Of a stretch of DNA of 64,000 nucleotides, positions 27,114-37,359 are shown piece by piece. The notes beneath the pieces were generated by a model. The model worked only from the letters and a program-made list of their open reading frames with translations, was not told the DNA's origin and ran no database searches. Both the position numbers and the translations under genes were made by a program. Source of the stretch: Flagellimonas amoyensis (GTDB lineage Bacteria; Bacteroidota; Bacteroidia; Flavobacteriales; Flavobacteriaceae); assembly GCF_003058265.1 (NCBI RefSeq), contig NZ_QBUK01000001.1, forward strand, positions 62,001 through 126,000, in the 5' to 3' direction. The first letter of the stretch is position 1; each line of letters starts with the position of its first letter.

Positions 27114-28478
27114 TTATTTTACCAAGTTGATTTCAACTCGTCTGTTTTGCTTTCTACCAGCAGCAGTATTGTTAGTGGCGATAGGCTTAGCTTCACCGTA
27201 ACCGATAGCTGTCAATCTGCTAGAAGAGATTCCTTTGTCAATCAAGAAGCTTCTTACTGAGTTGGCTCTTTCTTCAGAAAGTTTTTGGTTCAAGCTCTCG
27301 CTACCTACGCTGTCAGTGTGACCTTCTACAGTGAACTTAGCGTTAGGATACTCGTTCAAGATTTGGATGATGTCAACCATTACAGAAGTAGACTCTGCTT
27401 TGATGGAAGATTTACCAGTATCGAACAAGATGGTTCTAGCGTAATCGTTCAATTGCTTCTGAACTTCTTCAGTTACTTCAGGACAACCTTTGTTGGCAAC
27501 AGTACCAGCAACTTCTGGACACTGATCGTCTTTGTCAAGTACACCGTCACCATCGGTATCAGGCCATGGGCAACCTTTGTTGGCAGAAGGACCAGCTTCG
27601 TTAGGACAAGCGTCATCTTTGTCAGCAACACCGTCACCGTCAGCATCGGGACATCCGCCTAGAGCAGGAAGACCAGCTTCGTTAGGACAAGCGTCATCTT
27701 TATCGGCAACACCGTCACCGTCAGAATCAGGACATCCGTTCATTTCTTTGGAACCAGCTTCGTTAGGACAAGCATCTTTGGAATCTTCGATACCATCACC
27801 ATCAGAATCAGGACATCCGTTGAAAGCTTCCAAACCAGCTACTTCTGGACAAGCATCGTCTTTGTCATAGATACCGTCACCATCAGTGTCAGTACCACCA
27901 AATTTGATGCTAAGACCAGCCAAGTGTTGGAAATGCTTAACCAAGTAATCTTCGAAAGCGTGCTTGTACTGGGTTTGAAGGGTCAAACCAATGTTTTCAG
28001 AAAACCAGATGTTCAAACCAATACCTCCGTTTGCAGTACCGGCACCAATTTCATCAACCCAAGTGTAACCACCACCAATTTCTACGAAAGGATCGATGGT
28101 TGTGTTCTTAAGGAAGTTATATTTGATGGTACCATCTATAGCGTAGTGTGAAAGGTCATCAACAGAAACGTCACCGATTTTTTCGATTCTGTTCAAGGAA
28201 CCTCTAGCTCCAACAGAGAATCCGTCACCGATGTACTTGGACACACCAACGTAAGATACAGAAGGCAAGATGTTCCAGTGGTCAGAGACGTTGAAGTACT
28301 CATCGAACAATGTGGTGCTAGAAAACGGGTTGTTTTCATCATTGGTAGGATAAGCATCTATTGCATTCACTCCAATGCTCACTTGCCATGGATTATTCTC
28401 GTCTTGCGCTTGTATGTTGTTAAACCCTACAAATACTAGGGCAACAACCAATAATTTGCTAAGATGTTTCATGCTCAA
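27114..28478 (-). CDS. OmpA family porin with thrombospondin type 3 repeats
   Basis: 454 residues: signal peptide ([17 protein letters not shown]), an ~8-strand beta-barrel (30-210), five TSP3 calcium-binding repeats of the type [19 protein letters not shown] (about 215-330), and a C-terminal OmpA/MotB peptidoglycan-binding domain with the [10 protein letters not shown] and [10 protein letters not shown] motifs. It anchors the outer membrane to peptidoglycan and is one of the most abundant envelope proteins in Flavobacteria. The TSP3 section has near-identical codons between repeats, suggesting recent repeat duplication. It has a consensus promoter and strong terminator of its own. Confidence 0.95.
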   Translation of the reverse strand: MSMKHLSKLLVVALVFVGFNNIQAQDENNPWQVSIGVNAIDAYPTNDENNPFSSTTLFDEYFNVSDHWNILPSVSYVGVSKYIGDGFSVGARGSLNRIEKIGDVSVDDLSHYAIDGTIKYNFLKNTTIDPFVEIGGGYTWVDEIGAGTANGGIGLNIWFSENIGLTLQTQYKHAFEDYLVKHFQHLAGLSIKFGGTDTDGDGIYDKDDACPEVAGLEAFNGCPDSDGDGIEDSKDACPNEAGSKEMNGCPDSDGDGVADKDDACPNEAGLPALGGCPDADGDGVADKDDACPNEAGPSANKGCPWPDTDGDGVLDKDDQCPEVAGTVANKGCPEVTEEVQKQLNDYARTILFDTGKSSIKAESTSVMVDIIQILNEYPNAKFTVEGHTDSVGSESLNQKLSEERANSVRSFLIDKGISSSRLTAIGYGEAKPIATNNTAAGRKQNRRVEINLVK

Positions 28479-28506
28479 AATTTTAAGTTTAAGTGTTTAT
28501 CAGCTG

Positions 28507-28537
28507 CAAATGTAAGTTGTTAAAAACTATTAACAAA
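28507..28537 (-). promoter_or_regulatory. Consensus promoter of ompA
   Basis: Minus strand TTTG (28534-28537), exactly 19 bp, then TACATTTG (28507-28514): a perfect TTTG-N19-TAnnTTTG match, 28 bp upstream of the ATG. Confidence 0.85.
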
Positions 28538-28585
28538 ATCAAATATTCTTTTTTTTTAACGCATTACATGGAAGTTTTGCAGCAT

Positions 28586-29779
28586 TTAAACGATTTTTAG
28601 AGATTTTCCAACTTTCGTAAATGCTTTTATTGCATGGTCCAAATGATGCTTTTCGTGGGCGGCCGATAATTGTACCCGTATCCTTGCCCTGTCTTTGGGG
28701 ACCACCGGGTAGAAGAAACCGATGACATAAATCCCTTCATCCAAAAGCATATCGGCCATTTTTTGGGATAGTTTGGCGTCGTAGAGCATTACCGGTACAA
28801 TGGCGGAATCCCCGTCAATGATGTCAAAACCGGCTTCCTTCATTCCTTTTTTAAAATATTCCGTATTGCTCTGGAGCTTGTCGCGCAGCGAAGTGTCCTT
28901 GTCCAACATCTCAAAGACCTTGATGGACGCTCCCACAATGGCGGGGGCCAATGAATTGGAGAACAAATAGGGCCTTGAACGCTGGCGAAGTATCTCAATG
29001 ATTTCCTTTTTTCCCGTGGTATAGCCGCCCATGGCCCCACCCAAGGCCTTGCCCAAGGTTCCGGTAATGATGTCGATGCGGTCCAAGACACCTTTTTCTT
29101 CCAATGTTCCACGCCCTGTTTGGCCAATGAAACCTGCAGCATGGCATTCATCGATCATCACCATGGCATCATACTTATCGGCAAGGTCACAGATCTTGTC
29201 CAATGGTGCCACAAGCCCGTCCATGGAAAAGACCCCGTCGGTCACAATGATCTTGAACCGCGCCCCGTCCTTCACACTTTGCTTCAACTGCTCTTCCAGA
29301 TCGGCCATGTCGTTATTGGCATACCTGTAGCGCATGGCCTTGCACAACCGCACCCCGTCTATGATGGAAGCATGGTTCAGTGAATCGGAAATGATGGCAT
29401 CCTCCGCGGTCAGCAACGGTTCGAACACCCCGCCATTGGCATCGAATGCCGCTGCATATAATATGGTATCCTCCGTGCCATAGAAATCGGCGATCTTTTG
29501 TTCCAGTTCCTTGTGGATGTCCTGCGTGCCACAGATGAACCTTACGGACGACATCCCAAAGCCGTGCGTGTCCATGGCATCCTTGGCCGCCTGGATCACA
29601 TCGGGGTGGGAGGACAGTCCCAAATAGTTGTTGGCGCAGAAGTTGATCACCTCCTGCCCTGTGGAAATTTTGATAACGCCCCCCTGTGGAGAGGTAATGA
29701 CCCGTTCTTTTTTATACAGGCCCGCTTCTTCAATTTCTTTCAACTCTTGGGCCAAATGTTCTTTGATGTTACCGTACAT
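28586..29779 (-). CDS. kbl: Glycine C-acetyltransferase (2-amino-3-ketobutyrate CoA ligase)
   Basis: 397 residues from the ATG at 29779 (a TTG in frame at 29800 gives 404, but homologues start MYGxIK). PLP-binding Lys244 is in [29 protein letters not shown] matches the alpha-oxoamine synthase family. It converts 2-amino-3-ketobutyrate and CoA to glycine and acetyl-CoA in threonine breakdown; the threonine dehydrogenase partner is not in the window. It begins 13 bp after the AddA-like gene stop and is likely on that transcript. Confidence 0.93.
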   Translation of the reverse strand: MYGNIKEHLAQELKEIEEAGLYKKERVITSPQGGVIKISTGQEVINFCANNYLGLSSHPDVIQAAKDAMDTHGFGMSSVRFICGTQDIHKELEQKIADFYGTEDTILYAAAFDANGGVFEPLLTAEDAIISDSLNHASIIDGVRLCKAMRYRYANNDMADLEEQLKQSVKDGARFKIIVTDGVFSMDGLVAPLDKICDLADKYDAMVMIDECHAAGFIGQTGRGTLEEKGVLDRIDIITGTLGKALGGAMGGYTTGKKEIIEILRQRSRPYLFSNSLAPAIVGASIKVFEMLDKDTSLRDKLQSNTEYFKKGMKEAGFDIIDGDSAIVPVMLYDAKLSQKMADMLLDEGIYVIGFFYPVVPKDRARIRVQLSAAHEKHHLDHAIKAFTKVGKSLKIV

Positions 29780-29792
29780 ATCTTTAATTCGT

Positions 29793-32700
29793 TTAGACAA
29801 AAATAGGTTCTATTTGCTGGTCAATATAAACAATAATGGAATGTTTGATGGTATGGCCCATTTCTTTCAGGACATCCGCATATTGGGCAATCTGTTCTTT
29901 ATGTGACGGGGAGGGCTTCCCTGTTTTATAGTCGATGATGGTCGCCTCGTTTCCAGAAATGACCATCCTGTCCGGGCGTAGCGAAGGCCCGTTTACCGTG
30001 AGGATTTCCTGCTCGTTCCATATTTGGGGACCTTCCTGAAAGAATGGCTGCAATTTGGGATGATCCACCACGGCCATGATTTTTTGTTTGATGTCAACAG
30101 CGGTCTCTTTTGAGCAATGCCCTTCCCGCTCTAGGCGCTCCAGAATAGGGTCAACATCGACAGCCGTTCGGATTTGGCTCAATGCAAAATGGACGAGGTT
30201 CCCCAGCTCAATGGCCTCCATGCGCCCATCGTCCCACATACGGCCCGATTTGGTGGAAATGGTGAATGCCGTATCCGCTTTGGGTCGGGTAATGTAGGGG
30301 ATATGGTTATCCTTGGAACTGGCAGGGGTGCTGCCTTGTTCTTTTTTGGGGAACGTTCCTATGGTATATACACCGGAATCGTTTTCAGGAATGTCATTTT
30401 GCTGTAGATACCACAGAAAAAGGTCAGTATATGAAGCGGCCGACTCAATGGCAGGAATGGTCTTGGCTGTTTCCGTGATCACGAAGAGTCCTTTTACCGG
30501 ACGGGTCAGGGCCACGTAGAGCACGTTCATCGAATCCAACAAGGTTTTCTGCTCTTCCTCCATATATTTAAGTTGGGCAATCTCATTGTACTCCAACATA
30601 TCCTTATTGTTGTTGATGAGAAATTCATCCAGACCCAAAACCGTTTCATTTTGGGGAACGGGCACCCACGATTTCTTTTTTTTCCGCTTATCGTCCAGCA
30701 GGGCATTGGCAAAAGGAAAGATCACAAAGGGAAATTCCAGGCCCTTGGCCTTGTGGATGGTCATGATCTTCACTGCATCCACACCATCGGGTGCAGCTAT
30801 GGACAACGATTCTTTTTTTACCTCCCAATAAGTAAGGAAGGCATAGATGCTGGGGCCTTCCCTTTTTTCAAGATCCAGGACCTCGTCCATCAAAAACGAA
30901 ATGTGGGCCACGGAGCCTTCGGAGAGCCCAAAATGTATGATGGCCTGCTCCAAGATATTGAAAACGGACTCACCTTTTAGTCGATCTATATAAAAGCCAT
31001 ACCCGCTGGCCAGAAAATGGGCCACTTGGTCCAGGTTTTCGGAAATGATCTGGTGCCTTTCCGTATTTCCTTTGGACAGATATAATAGGATATGGTATGC
31101 CGCATCCCGGTCCTGTATATTTTCAAAGATCCGGAGAATGGAGATCAAAAAAGTCACTTTTTCATTGTTGTCCAGCAACAGCGCATCCGAAGAAATGATG
31201 GGGATGTTCTGTTGTGCCAAGAAATCGGCCAGTACCATTCCTTTTTTATTGTCCCGAACCAACACGCAGATGTCCGAGAACACGTGTCCTTCCAAAGTAA
31301 TGTTCTGGATAGTTTCCAATACTTGGGCACAATAGGCCTCATCCTTGTTTTCCATGTCCTTGTCCAAAAAGGACAGTTGCACATAGCCGCCGGGGCGATG
31401 GTTCGTCTTTTGGTGGGAGTCGTTCAAAAAGAGGTTTCGATAGTCCTCATTGCCAAGGACGGCCGCCACTTCTGAAAAAAAACCATTGTTGAAGTTCACA
31501 ATTTCATCACAGCTCCTCCAGTTGGTGTCCAGGGAATGGATGCTGGGCTGCACGGCAAAGGGATGTGCCTTACCAGTGAGCAGGTCGAGGAACTGTTCGG
31601 CCCGTCCGCCCCGCCATCGGTAAATGGCCTGTTTCACATCGCCTACCAAAAATAGGGAGCCACGCTCCTGCCTTTCGGTCTCGCTCTCCAATGCGTTGCC
31701 GATCAGTGGCACCAAATTGTCCCATTGCATTTTGGAGGTGTCCTGAAACTCATCTATGAAATAATGCCGGTACTTTTCGCCCATCCGTTCATAAATGAAA
31801 GGCACGGGCTGGTCCTTGATCTCTTTGGAGAGGATGGAATTGAGGGAGGAAATGGGAACAATGTCCCGATCCAGCTCAATGTTCTTGATCTCTTTGGCAA
31901 TTTCGTTCAAGACTGTCATGGGTACGATATTGCCATATACATTTTTCAGATAGCTATGCCGATAGATGAGTTGCTTGATGGCCAGATAGTGCTCCAAAAT
32001 GAAAGCAGACAGGTTTGATACATCTCTTTTATCCGCTGCTTTGAGCAATTTGCCATCAGCAAGATTGCTTTCCAGGGTTTTACTTGTATAGATGTTTTTG
32101 GGGCTGCATTCGCCATCCACCATTTTTTGGAAATGGTTGGGCAGTGTTTGTCGGGGAAAATCACCCATATCGAACCCTTGGTGTTCTATTTCCTGAAGCA
32201 CATTTTGGGCCAATTGTTTTATCTTTTCCTCGATGGTACTGCTTTCCGATGCGAGTCGTTTTTGGATGTCCTGAAAATCCCCGATGGTCTTGGTGCGCAA
32301 TGGCCCTATGTGTTCCGCATGGTTTTCCTGGAACAGCAGTTTCCCGATTTCCACAAGGTCATAGGCAATGTTCCAGCTTTTGTCGTCATCGATTTTCTCG
32401 AGGGAGAAGGCAATCAGGACCTCGGTCAGTTTTTCATCTTCACCGGCCCGTTCCAACAATCTCCCCACAGCTTCTTCCAAAAGCAGGTCCAGATTCAGCT
32501 CTACCTCAAAATTCTGCGATAGTTGTAGGTCCCGGGCAAAGGTCTTGATGATCTTGTGGTTGAACTTGTCAATGGTCGATATCTCAAAAAAAGAATAATT
32601 ATGAAGAATGCGCTTTAAGATCAGCGAGGCCTTTTTTCGCAATTGGTCTTCGCTCAGGGAAAGTTCATCACAAAGTGACAAGAACAGGCCTTGCTGTTTT

Positions 32701-32915
32701 TCGGGCACGGGGTCCTGACCAAAAGCATAGAGATTGTCCAAGATCCGTGTCTTCATTTCGTCCACGGCCTTGTTGGTAAAGGTAATGGCCAAAATCTGCC
32801 GGAACTTGGAAGGAGAATCGTTGGACAGCAACAATTTGATATACTCCTTGGCCAGGGCATAGGTTTTGCCCGAACCTGCCGACGCACTATATATTTTAAA
32901 ATGTGATGCCTCCAA
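29793..32915 (-). CDS. UvrD/REP helicase-nuclease, AddA/RecB-like
   Basis: 1040 residues. Walker A ASAGSGKT at 11-18, motif II/III region [16 protein letters not shown], motif [14 protein letters not shown], motif [23 protein letters not shown] and [13 protein letters not shown]: all SF1A helicase motifs. The C-terminus carries the nuclease motif [11 protein letters not shown]. Together with the PD-(D/E)XK protein at 24320-27049 it should process double-strand breaks for RecA loading. Start [18 protein letters not shown] is typical for AddA-like proteins. It is divergent from sod. Confidence 0.9.
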   Translation of the reverse strand: MEASHFKIYSASAGSGKTYALAKEYIKLLLSNDSPSKFRQILAITFTNKAVDEMKTRILDNLYAFGQDPVPEKQQGLFLSLCDELSLSEDQLRKKASLILKRILHNYSFFEISTIDKFNHKIIKTFARDLQLSQNFEVELNLDLLLEEAVGRLLERAGEDEKLTEVLIAFSLEKIDDDKSWNIAYDLVEIGKLLFQENHAEHIGPLRTKTIGDFQDIQKRLASESSTIEEKIKQLAQNVLQEIEHQGFDMGDFPRQTLPNHFQKMVDGECSPKNIYTSKTLESNLADGKLLKAADKRDVSNLSAFILEHYLAIKQLIYRHSYLKNVYGNIVPMTVLNEIAKEIKNIELDRDIVPISSLNSILSKEIKDQPVPFIYERMGEKYRHYFIDEFQDTSKMQWDNLVPLIGNALESETERQERGSLFLVGDVKQAIYRWRGGRAEQFLDLLTGKAHPFAVQPSIHSLDTNWRSCDEIVNFNNGFFSEVAAVLGNEDYRNLFLNDSHQKTNHRPGGYVQLSFLDKDMENKDEAYCAQVLETIQNITLEGHVFSDICVLVRDNKKGMVLADFLAQQNIPIISSDALLLDNNEKVTFLISILRIFENIQDRDAAYHILLYLSKGNTERHQIISENLDQVAHFLASGYGFYIDRLKGESVFNILEQAIIHFGLSEGSVAHISFLMDEVLDLEKREGPSIYAFLTYWEVKKESLSIAAPDGVDAVKIMTIHKAKGLEFPFVIFPFANALLDDKRKKKKSWVPVPQNETVLGLDEFLINNNKDMLEYNEIAQLKYMEEEQKTLLDSMNVLYVALTRPVKGLFVITETAKTIPAIESAASYTDLFLWYLQQNDIPENDSGVYTIGTFPKKEQGSTPASSKDNHIPYITRPKADTAFTISTKSGRMWDDGRMEAIELGNLVHFALSQIRTAVDVDPILERLEREGHCSKETAVDIKQKIMAVVDHPKLQPFFQEGPQIWNEQEILTVNGPSLRPDRMVISGNEATIIDYKTGKPSPSHKEQIAQYADVLKEMGHTIKHSIIVYIDQQIEPIFV

Positions 32916-33035
32916 GGAGATTTTTGTTGCAAAATACGGATTCCGAGCTTTAAGTTAACAGGGATTTAGCGGAATATGTTTGTTAAAACCCGTATTTTTA
33001 CGGGAATTAAGTACTAACATAAAAACACAAGTATT

Positions 33036-33644
33036 ATGGCTTTTGAATTACCAAAGTTACCGTATGCGTACGATGCGCTGGAACCACATATAGACGCTAG
33101 GACCATGGAGATCCATCATACCAAGCACCACAATGGCTACACCACCAATCTGAACAATGCCATTGCAGGCACCGATTTGGAAGGAAAGAACATCATTGAT
33201 ATCCTGTCCAATTTGGACATGAACAACGGTGCCGTGCGAAACAACGGTGGAGGTTTTTACAACCACTCGCTTTTCTGGGAGGTAATGTCCCCCAATGGAG
33301 GTGGCACACCAAGCGGAGACCTTGCCACGGCCATCAACGATGCTTTTGGCTCTTTTGATGCTTTCAAGGAAAAATTTGCCGCAGCTGCCGCAACCCGTTT
33401 TGGTTCCGGATGGGCTTGGCTATGTGTGCACAAGGGTGGAAAATTGGAAATCTGTTCCTCGCCCAACCAAGATAACCCCATCATGCCCAATGTAGGCTGT
33501 GGAGGACAACCCATTTTGGGATTGGATGTTTGGGAGCATGCCTATTATTTGAACTATCAGAACAGGAGACCCGATTATATTTCGGCCTTCTTCAATGTGG
33601 TGAACTGGGACAAGGTTTCAGAAAACTACAAGGCCGCCAAATAG
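33036..33644 (+). CDS. Superoxide dismutase, Fe/Mn type
   Basis: 202 residues: His27 in [12 protein letters not shown], a second His in FYNHSLFWE, Asp and His in [13 protein letters not shown], the four metal ligands. Gly/Ala near residues 70-72 and the Gln/His near the active site do not let me decide Fe against Mn from sequence; I would leave it as Fe/Mn. It removes superoxide in the cytoplasm. It is monocistronic, with its own strong terminator downstream; divergent from the AddA-like gene over a 120-bp region. Confidence 0.95.
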   Translation: MAFELPKLPYAYDALEPHIDARTMEIHHTKHHNGYTTNLNNAIAGTDLEGKNIIDILSNLDMNNGAVRNNGGGFYNHSLFWEVMSPNGGGTPSGDLATAINDAFGSFDAFKEKFAAAAATRFGSGWAWLCVHKGGKLEICSSPNQDNPIMPNVGCGGQPILGLDVWEHAYYLNYQNRRPDYISAFFNVVNWDKVSENYKAAK

Positions 33645-33667
33645 CGGAAAAGCATTCCTTAAAAAGA

Positions 33668-33697
33668 AAAGCCGAGCACTTGTGCTCGGCTTTTTTG
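33668..33697 (+). terminator. Terminator of superoxide dismutase
   Basis: GCCGAGCAC (33671-33679) / GTGCTCGGC (33682-33690) with A- and T-tracts on either side; strong bidirectional-looking hairpin 24 bp after the stop. Confidence 0.9.
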
Positions 33698-33715
33698 TTT
33701 CCAAACCATTGGTAA

Positions 33716-33792
33716 ATAGAAAAGGGCGAGGAAGCCCTCGCCCTTTTCGTCCCAAATCTTACCATAAACTTAACCTACTTATGCTATGGCGG
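33716..33792 (-). ncRNA. Tandem small-RNA unit 1
   Basis: On the minus strand a 39-nt body (33751-33789) starting ATAGCATAAGTAGG and ending near GATTTGGG is followed by a terminator hairpin (33720-33731 / 33736-33747) and a T-run. Seven bases before the ATAGC start is TATTTTAG (33795-33802), and exactly 19 bp further up TTTG (33822-33825): a near-consensus promoter. The same body recurs twice downstream, so this is a repeated transcription unit of about 75 nt. One base differs from the other copies (TTTATGG against TTCATGG). Function unknown. Confidence 0.6.
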
Positions 33793-33794
33793 GA

Positions 33795-33825
33795 CTAAAA
33801 TACTGGTATTGTGTAAAATAACAAA
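33795..33825 (-). promoter_or_regulatory. Promoter of small-RNA unit 1
   Basis: TTTG-N19-TATTTTAG; only the last base of the -7 box departs from TAnnTTTG. Confidence 0.55.
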
Positions 33826-33907
33826 GGCTTTTGGGGAAATTTTTGCTTTTTGTGGAAAAAAGAAAACGTGCAGTTCGTCGATGAAATGGATAAATCCTTG
33901 GTAGTCA

Positions 33908-33985
33908 AACATAAAGAAGGCGGAGCATGCTCCGCCTTCTTTCCCCAAATCTTACCATGAACTTAACCTACTTATGCTATGGTCC
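33908..33985 (-). ncRNA. Tandem small-RNA unit 2
   Basis: Conserved 40-nt body 33943-33982 followed on the minus strand by a perfect 15-bp palindromic terminator (33913-33927 / 33928-33942) and TTT. A full -7 match TACATTTG (33988-33995) lies 7 bp before the ATAGC start. The hairpin stem is unrelated in sequence to those of units 1 and 3, although the body is nearly identical, so the hairpin is conserved as structure, not as sequence. Confidence 0.6.
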
Positions 33986-34121
33986 TCCAAATGTACACCA
34001 AGGGGCAGCTGGCCTGATAAATTTTTGGATGAAACTCGCTTAAATGCGTTGAAGTGTACAACTTGGGCCAATAATTGACATTTGTCAAGAAAAGAAGTGA
34101 TTTTTCAGATCGGGGATGGTA

Positions 34122-34201
34122 GAAAATAAAAAAGGTGGAAGAGATTCCACCTTTTTTGCCCCAAATCTTACCATGAACTTAACCTACTTATGCTATGGCA
34201 A
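34122..34201 (-). ncRNA. Tandem small-RNA unit 3
   Basis: Conserved 40-nt body 34159-34198 followed by stem 34128-34140 / 34145-34157 and a long T-run. The -7 box TACTTTAG is at 34204-34211, again 7 bp before ATAGC. An in-frame ATG (reading MVRFG) exists in all three bodies but the frame then runs into the differing hairpins, so a conserved peptide is unlikely beyond five residues. Confidence 0.6.
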
Positions 34202-34304
34202 TACTAAAGTAGGATTGTGTCCTGCCCATCGTATAAAAAGCCGCTAATCTACTCGTTTCATCGATGAAATGCACACTCTTATACGGGCCGATGGATATAT
34301 AGAA

Positions 34305-36203
34305 TCAATAAGCCCTTTCGTTCTTGCCCTCAAAGAAGTTGATGAAGGCCCGGTTCACCACGCGGTTGCCGCCAGGAGTGGGATAATCCCCAGTGAAATA
34401 CCAGTCACCCAAATTTTTGGGGCAGGCCACGTGCAGGCTTTCCACGGTCTGGTAAATGATATCCACTTCGGCCTTTATGCCTTCTGGGCTCAAGATCTCG
34501 GCAATCTTTTTGGAAATCTGCTCTGGTGTGAACGGCTCATAGAATTCCTTCACATAGTTGACAACGTCCTTGTCCTTGGATTTCAACTGCGTAAGGCATT
34601 TTTCGTAGATCTCCTTGATCTTATGTGTGGTCCCCTGCTCTTCGTGCAGGGCCTGGGCAGCCTTGAAGGCCACAAAGTCCTCCAATTTTGCCATGTCGAT
34701 ACCGTAACAATCCGGATAACGGATCTGCGGTGCCGATGAGACCACGATGATTTTCTTGGGCGAGAGCCTATCCAATATTTTTAGGATACTTCTTTTTAAG
34801 GTGGTTCCCCTTACGATACTGTCATCTATGATGACAAGGTTGTCAGTCTCTTTGACCGATCCATAAGAAATGTCATAAACGTGGGTCACCAGATCATCAC
34901 GGTTGCTGTCTTGGGTAATGAAGGTGCGCAGCTTGGCATCCTTTATGGCCACTTTCTCAATCCTTGGCCGTACATCCAAGATTTCATGCAGCTGTTCTCC
35001 GGTGATATTGGGTCCAAGAGCTAAGATCTGTTCCTCCTTCTTTTTGTTGAGATAGCTCTGGGCCTCTTTTACCAATCCAAAGAAAGAAGTCTCGGCGGTG
35101 TTGGGGATATAGGAGAACACGGTGTTGGGCAGGTCATCGTTTATCGATTTCAGAATCTGGGGGAAGACCAACTTCCCCAACATTTTTCGTTCCTGATAGA
35201 TTTCTTTGTCACTGCCACGGGAAAAATAGATGCGCTCAAAGGAGCAGGCCTTACGCTCCAGGGGTTCCAAAATCTCCTTGATGGAGACGGATCCGTTCTT
35301 CTTTACGATGATGGCGTGTCCGGGGTCCAACTCCATGACATCTTCAAATCTCACATTGAAAACGGTCTGGATCACGGGCCGTTCCGAAGCCACCACCACT
35401 ACTTCATCATCCTTATAATAATAGGCGGGTCGAATACCTGCGGGGTCACGGACCACAAAACCATCGCCATGACCCAAAAGTCCACCCATGGTGTAGCCAC
35501 CGTCCCAGTTTTTGGCAGCCTTTCTCAATATTTTGGCCACGTTCAAGCGTTCAGCGATCAAAGGGGAAGCCTCTCGTTTGTTGTATCCTTCCTTTTTGAC
35601 CTGTTTGTAGAGTTTGGCCACGGCATCGTCCAAAAAGTGTCCGATCTTTTCCATAACGGTCACGGTGTCGGCCAGTTCCTTGGGATGCTGTCCAAGTTCT
35701 ACCAAGTTGCCAAAAAGTTCATCAACGTTGGTGAGGTTGAAGTTGCCCGCTACGATAAGGTTACGGTGCATCCAGTTGTTCTGCCTCAAAAAGGGGTGAA
35801 CGCTCTCGATACTGTTTTTTCCAAAGGTGCCATAGCGCACGTGCCCCATCAAAAGTTCTCCGATGTAAGGGATGTTCTTTTTCTGCCAAGCAACATCTTC
35901 TTTATGCCCCGGATTTTCGGCAAGGGTGGTGTTGATCCGCGAATTGATCTGGTCAAAAATATCCTGAATGGGCTGCTGGTTGGCGGAACGTACCCGGCTC
36001 ATGTAGCGCTCTCCAGGATTCATGTCCAGCTTTATGCTCGCAAAGCCGGCACCGTCCTGTCCGCGGTTGTGCTGCTTCTCCATCATCAGGTACATTTTGT
36101 TCACTCCATAGAAAGCTGTACCGTACTTTTCCTTGTAGTATTCCAGGGGTTTAAGCAAACGGATCAGTGATATTCCGCATTCGTGCTTAATGGCATCACT
36201 CAT
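34305..36203 (-). CDS. purF: Amidophosphoribosyltransferase
   Basis: 632 residues, longer than E. coli PurF (~505) by insertions typical of the Bacteroidota form. A short propeptide precedes the N-terminal nucleophile Cys9 in HECGISL; the glutaminase domain continues with NRGQDGAGF and GHVRYGTFG. The phosphoribosyl domain has the PRPP loop VIIDDSIVRGTT. It transfers glutamine nitrogen to PRPP, the first committed step of purine synthesis. Bacteroidota often carry two PurF-like proteins, so this could be the paralogue with the extended middle. The purN gene is 1.8 kb upstream on the same strand, but a terminator separates purF from the PfkB gene. Confidence 0.85.
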   Translation of the reverse strand: MSDAIKHECGISLIRLLKPLEYYKEKYGTAFYGVNKMYLMMEKQHNRGQDGAGFASIKLDMNPGERYMSRVRSANQQPIQDIFDQINSRINTTLAENPGHKEDVAWQKKNIPYIGELLMGHVRYGTFGKNSIESVHPFLRQNNWMHRNLIVAGNFNLTNVDELFGNLVELGQHPKELADTVTVMEKIGHFLDDAVAKLYKQVKKEGYNKREASPLIAERLNVAKILRKAAKNWDGGYTMGGLLGHGDGFVVRDPAGIRPAYYYKDDEVVVVASERPVIQTVFNVRFEDVMELDPGHAIIVKKNGSVSIKEILEPLERKACSFERIYFSRGSDKEIYQERKMLGKLVFPQILKSINDDLPNTVFSYIPNTAETSFFGLVKEAQSYLNKKKEEQILALGPNITGEQLHEILDVRPRIEKVAIKDAKLRTFITQDSNRDDLVTHVYDISYGSVKETDNLVIIDDSIVRGTTLKRSILKILDRLSPKKIIVVSSAPQIRYPDCYGIDMAKLEDFVAFKAAQALHEEQGTTHKIKEIYEKCLTQLKSKDKDVVNYVKEFYEPFTPEQISKKIAEILSPEGIKAEVDIIYQTVESLHVACPKNLGDWYFTGDYPTPGGNRVVNRAFINFFEGKNERAY

Positions 36204-36213
36204 AACAAACCAA

Positions 36214-36241
36214 ATAAAAAAAGCCCCGAAAATCTCAGGGC
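36214..36241 (-). terminator. Terminator of the PfkB gene
   Basis: GCCCTGA...TCGGGGC-type stem (about 7-8 bp) followed on the minus strand by seven T, between the pfkB stop and the purF start. Confidence 0.7.
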
Positions 36242-36247
36242 GGGTAT

Positions 36248-37174
36248 TTATGTTAATTCAATATTGAACTGTGTCAATTCCTTAAACTGCATTAAACGGG
36301 CCTCCACCTCATGTTTTTTCAGTTCCACCATGCGTTCGGTGCCAAAGCGTTCCACACAAAAGGAAGCCAAGTTGGAACCGTGTATGATCGCATTTTTCAT
36401 GCTCTCGAACGAAATGTTCCCGGTCATGGTGAGGTAGCCTGCAAAACCACCGGCAAAGGTGTCCCCAGCTCCTGTGGGGTCAAAGACCTCCTCCAAGGGC
36501 AGGGCGGGTGCAAAGAAAATATTGTTTTCGTGGAACAAAAGCGCTCCGTGCTCCCCTTTTTTGATGACCACATACTTGGGGCCCATCTCTTGGATCTTGG
36601 CAGCGGCCTTCACCAAAGAATATTCCTTGGTCATTTGTCGGGCCTCCTCATCATTTATGGTGATGACGTCTATTTTGGCGATAACGTCCATAAGCTCGTC
36701 CCAGGTATGGTTCATCCAAAAGTTCATGGTATCCAGTATGATGAGCTTTGGTCGTTCTTCCATCTGATTAATTACACTCATTTGGATATTGGGATGCAGA
36801 TTTCCCAACATGACCACATCCGCATCGGTAAAACCTTCGGGGACTATGGGGTCAAAATCGGCCAAGGTGTTCAACTCGGTCACCAACGTATCCCTCGAAT
36901 TAAGGTCGTTATGGTATTTGCCCTGCCAAAAGAAGGTCTTGCCCCCTTTGACCACCTCTACGCCGGAAAGGTCGATGTCCCTATCCTTCAAAATATCCAT
37001 GTATGTGTCGGGAAAATCCTCGCCCACCACGGAGACGATGGCGGACCTTACCTTGAATTGGGTTGCGGCCAGACCGATGAACGTTGCGGCACCTCCCAAG
37101 ATTTTGCCTGTTTTTCCAAATGGGGTCTCAATGGCATCAAAGGCCATGCTTCCCACGATCAGCAATTTGCCCAT
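36248..37174 (-). CDS. PfkB family sugar/nucleoside kinase
   Basis: 308 residues. The N-terminal GSMAFDAIETPFGKTGKILGGAA is the PfkB substrate-binding start, and the second signature DPTGAGDTFAGGFAGY holds the anion hole and catalytic Asp. The lid strand region and VVIKKGEHGALLF nucleotide-binding strand are present. Substrate is not decidable: ribokinase, adenosine kinase and fructokinase types share these motifs. The first box (IVGSMAFDAI) lacks the GGxxxN of ribokinases and resembles the Bacteroidota group often annotated simply as sugar kinase. It precedes purF on the same strand. Confidence 0.88.
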   Translation of the reverse strand: MGKLLIVGSMAFDAIETPFGKTGKILGGAATFIGLAATQFKVRSAIVSVVGEDFPDTYMDILKDRDIDLSGVEVVKGGKTFFWQGKYHNDLNSRDTLVTELNTLADFDPIVPEGFTDADVVMLGNLHPNIQMSVINQMEERPKLIILDTMNFWMNHTWDELMDVIAKIDVITINDEEARQMTKEYSLVKAAAKIQEMGPKYVVIKKGEHGALLFHENNIFFAPALPLEEVFDPTGAGDTFAGGFAGYLTMTGNISFESMKNAIIHGSNLASFCVERFGTERMVELKKHEVEARLMQFKELTQFNIELT

Positions 37175-37359
37175 TCGTTAAAATTTGGTGCAAATATACG
37201 TTTTGATATTCCATATTGGAATCATTGGTGAAGGATTTAAGAAAAGAGGGTGGGTACACGTTCAACCCAAGCTTAAGTTCAAATTCAGTTCAAGGATGTT
37301 TTTAAGGACAGATTTTTCCAAATCTTATGTCTTACGTCTTTCGTCTGAAGTCTCAAACT

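Noticed and set aside
29779..29800. Longer kbl start at the TTG 29800 (MSKRIKD)
   Set aside because: It overlaps the AddA-like stop and homologues start MYGxIK at 29779.
34159..34198. The repeated body read as coding: plus-strand ATGAACTTAACC and minus-strand MVRFG frames
   Set aside because: Copy 1 lacks the plus-strand ATG, and the minus-strand frames diverge at once into different hairpins; no conserved peptide.
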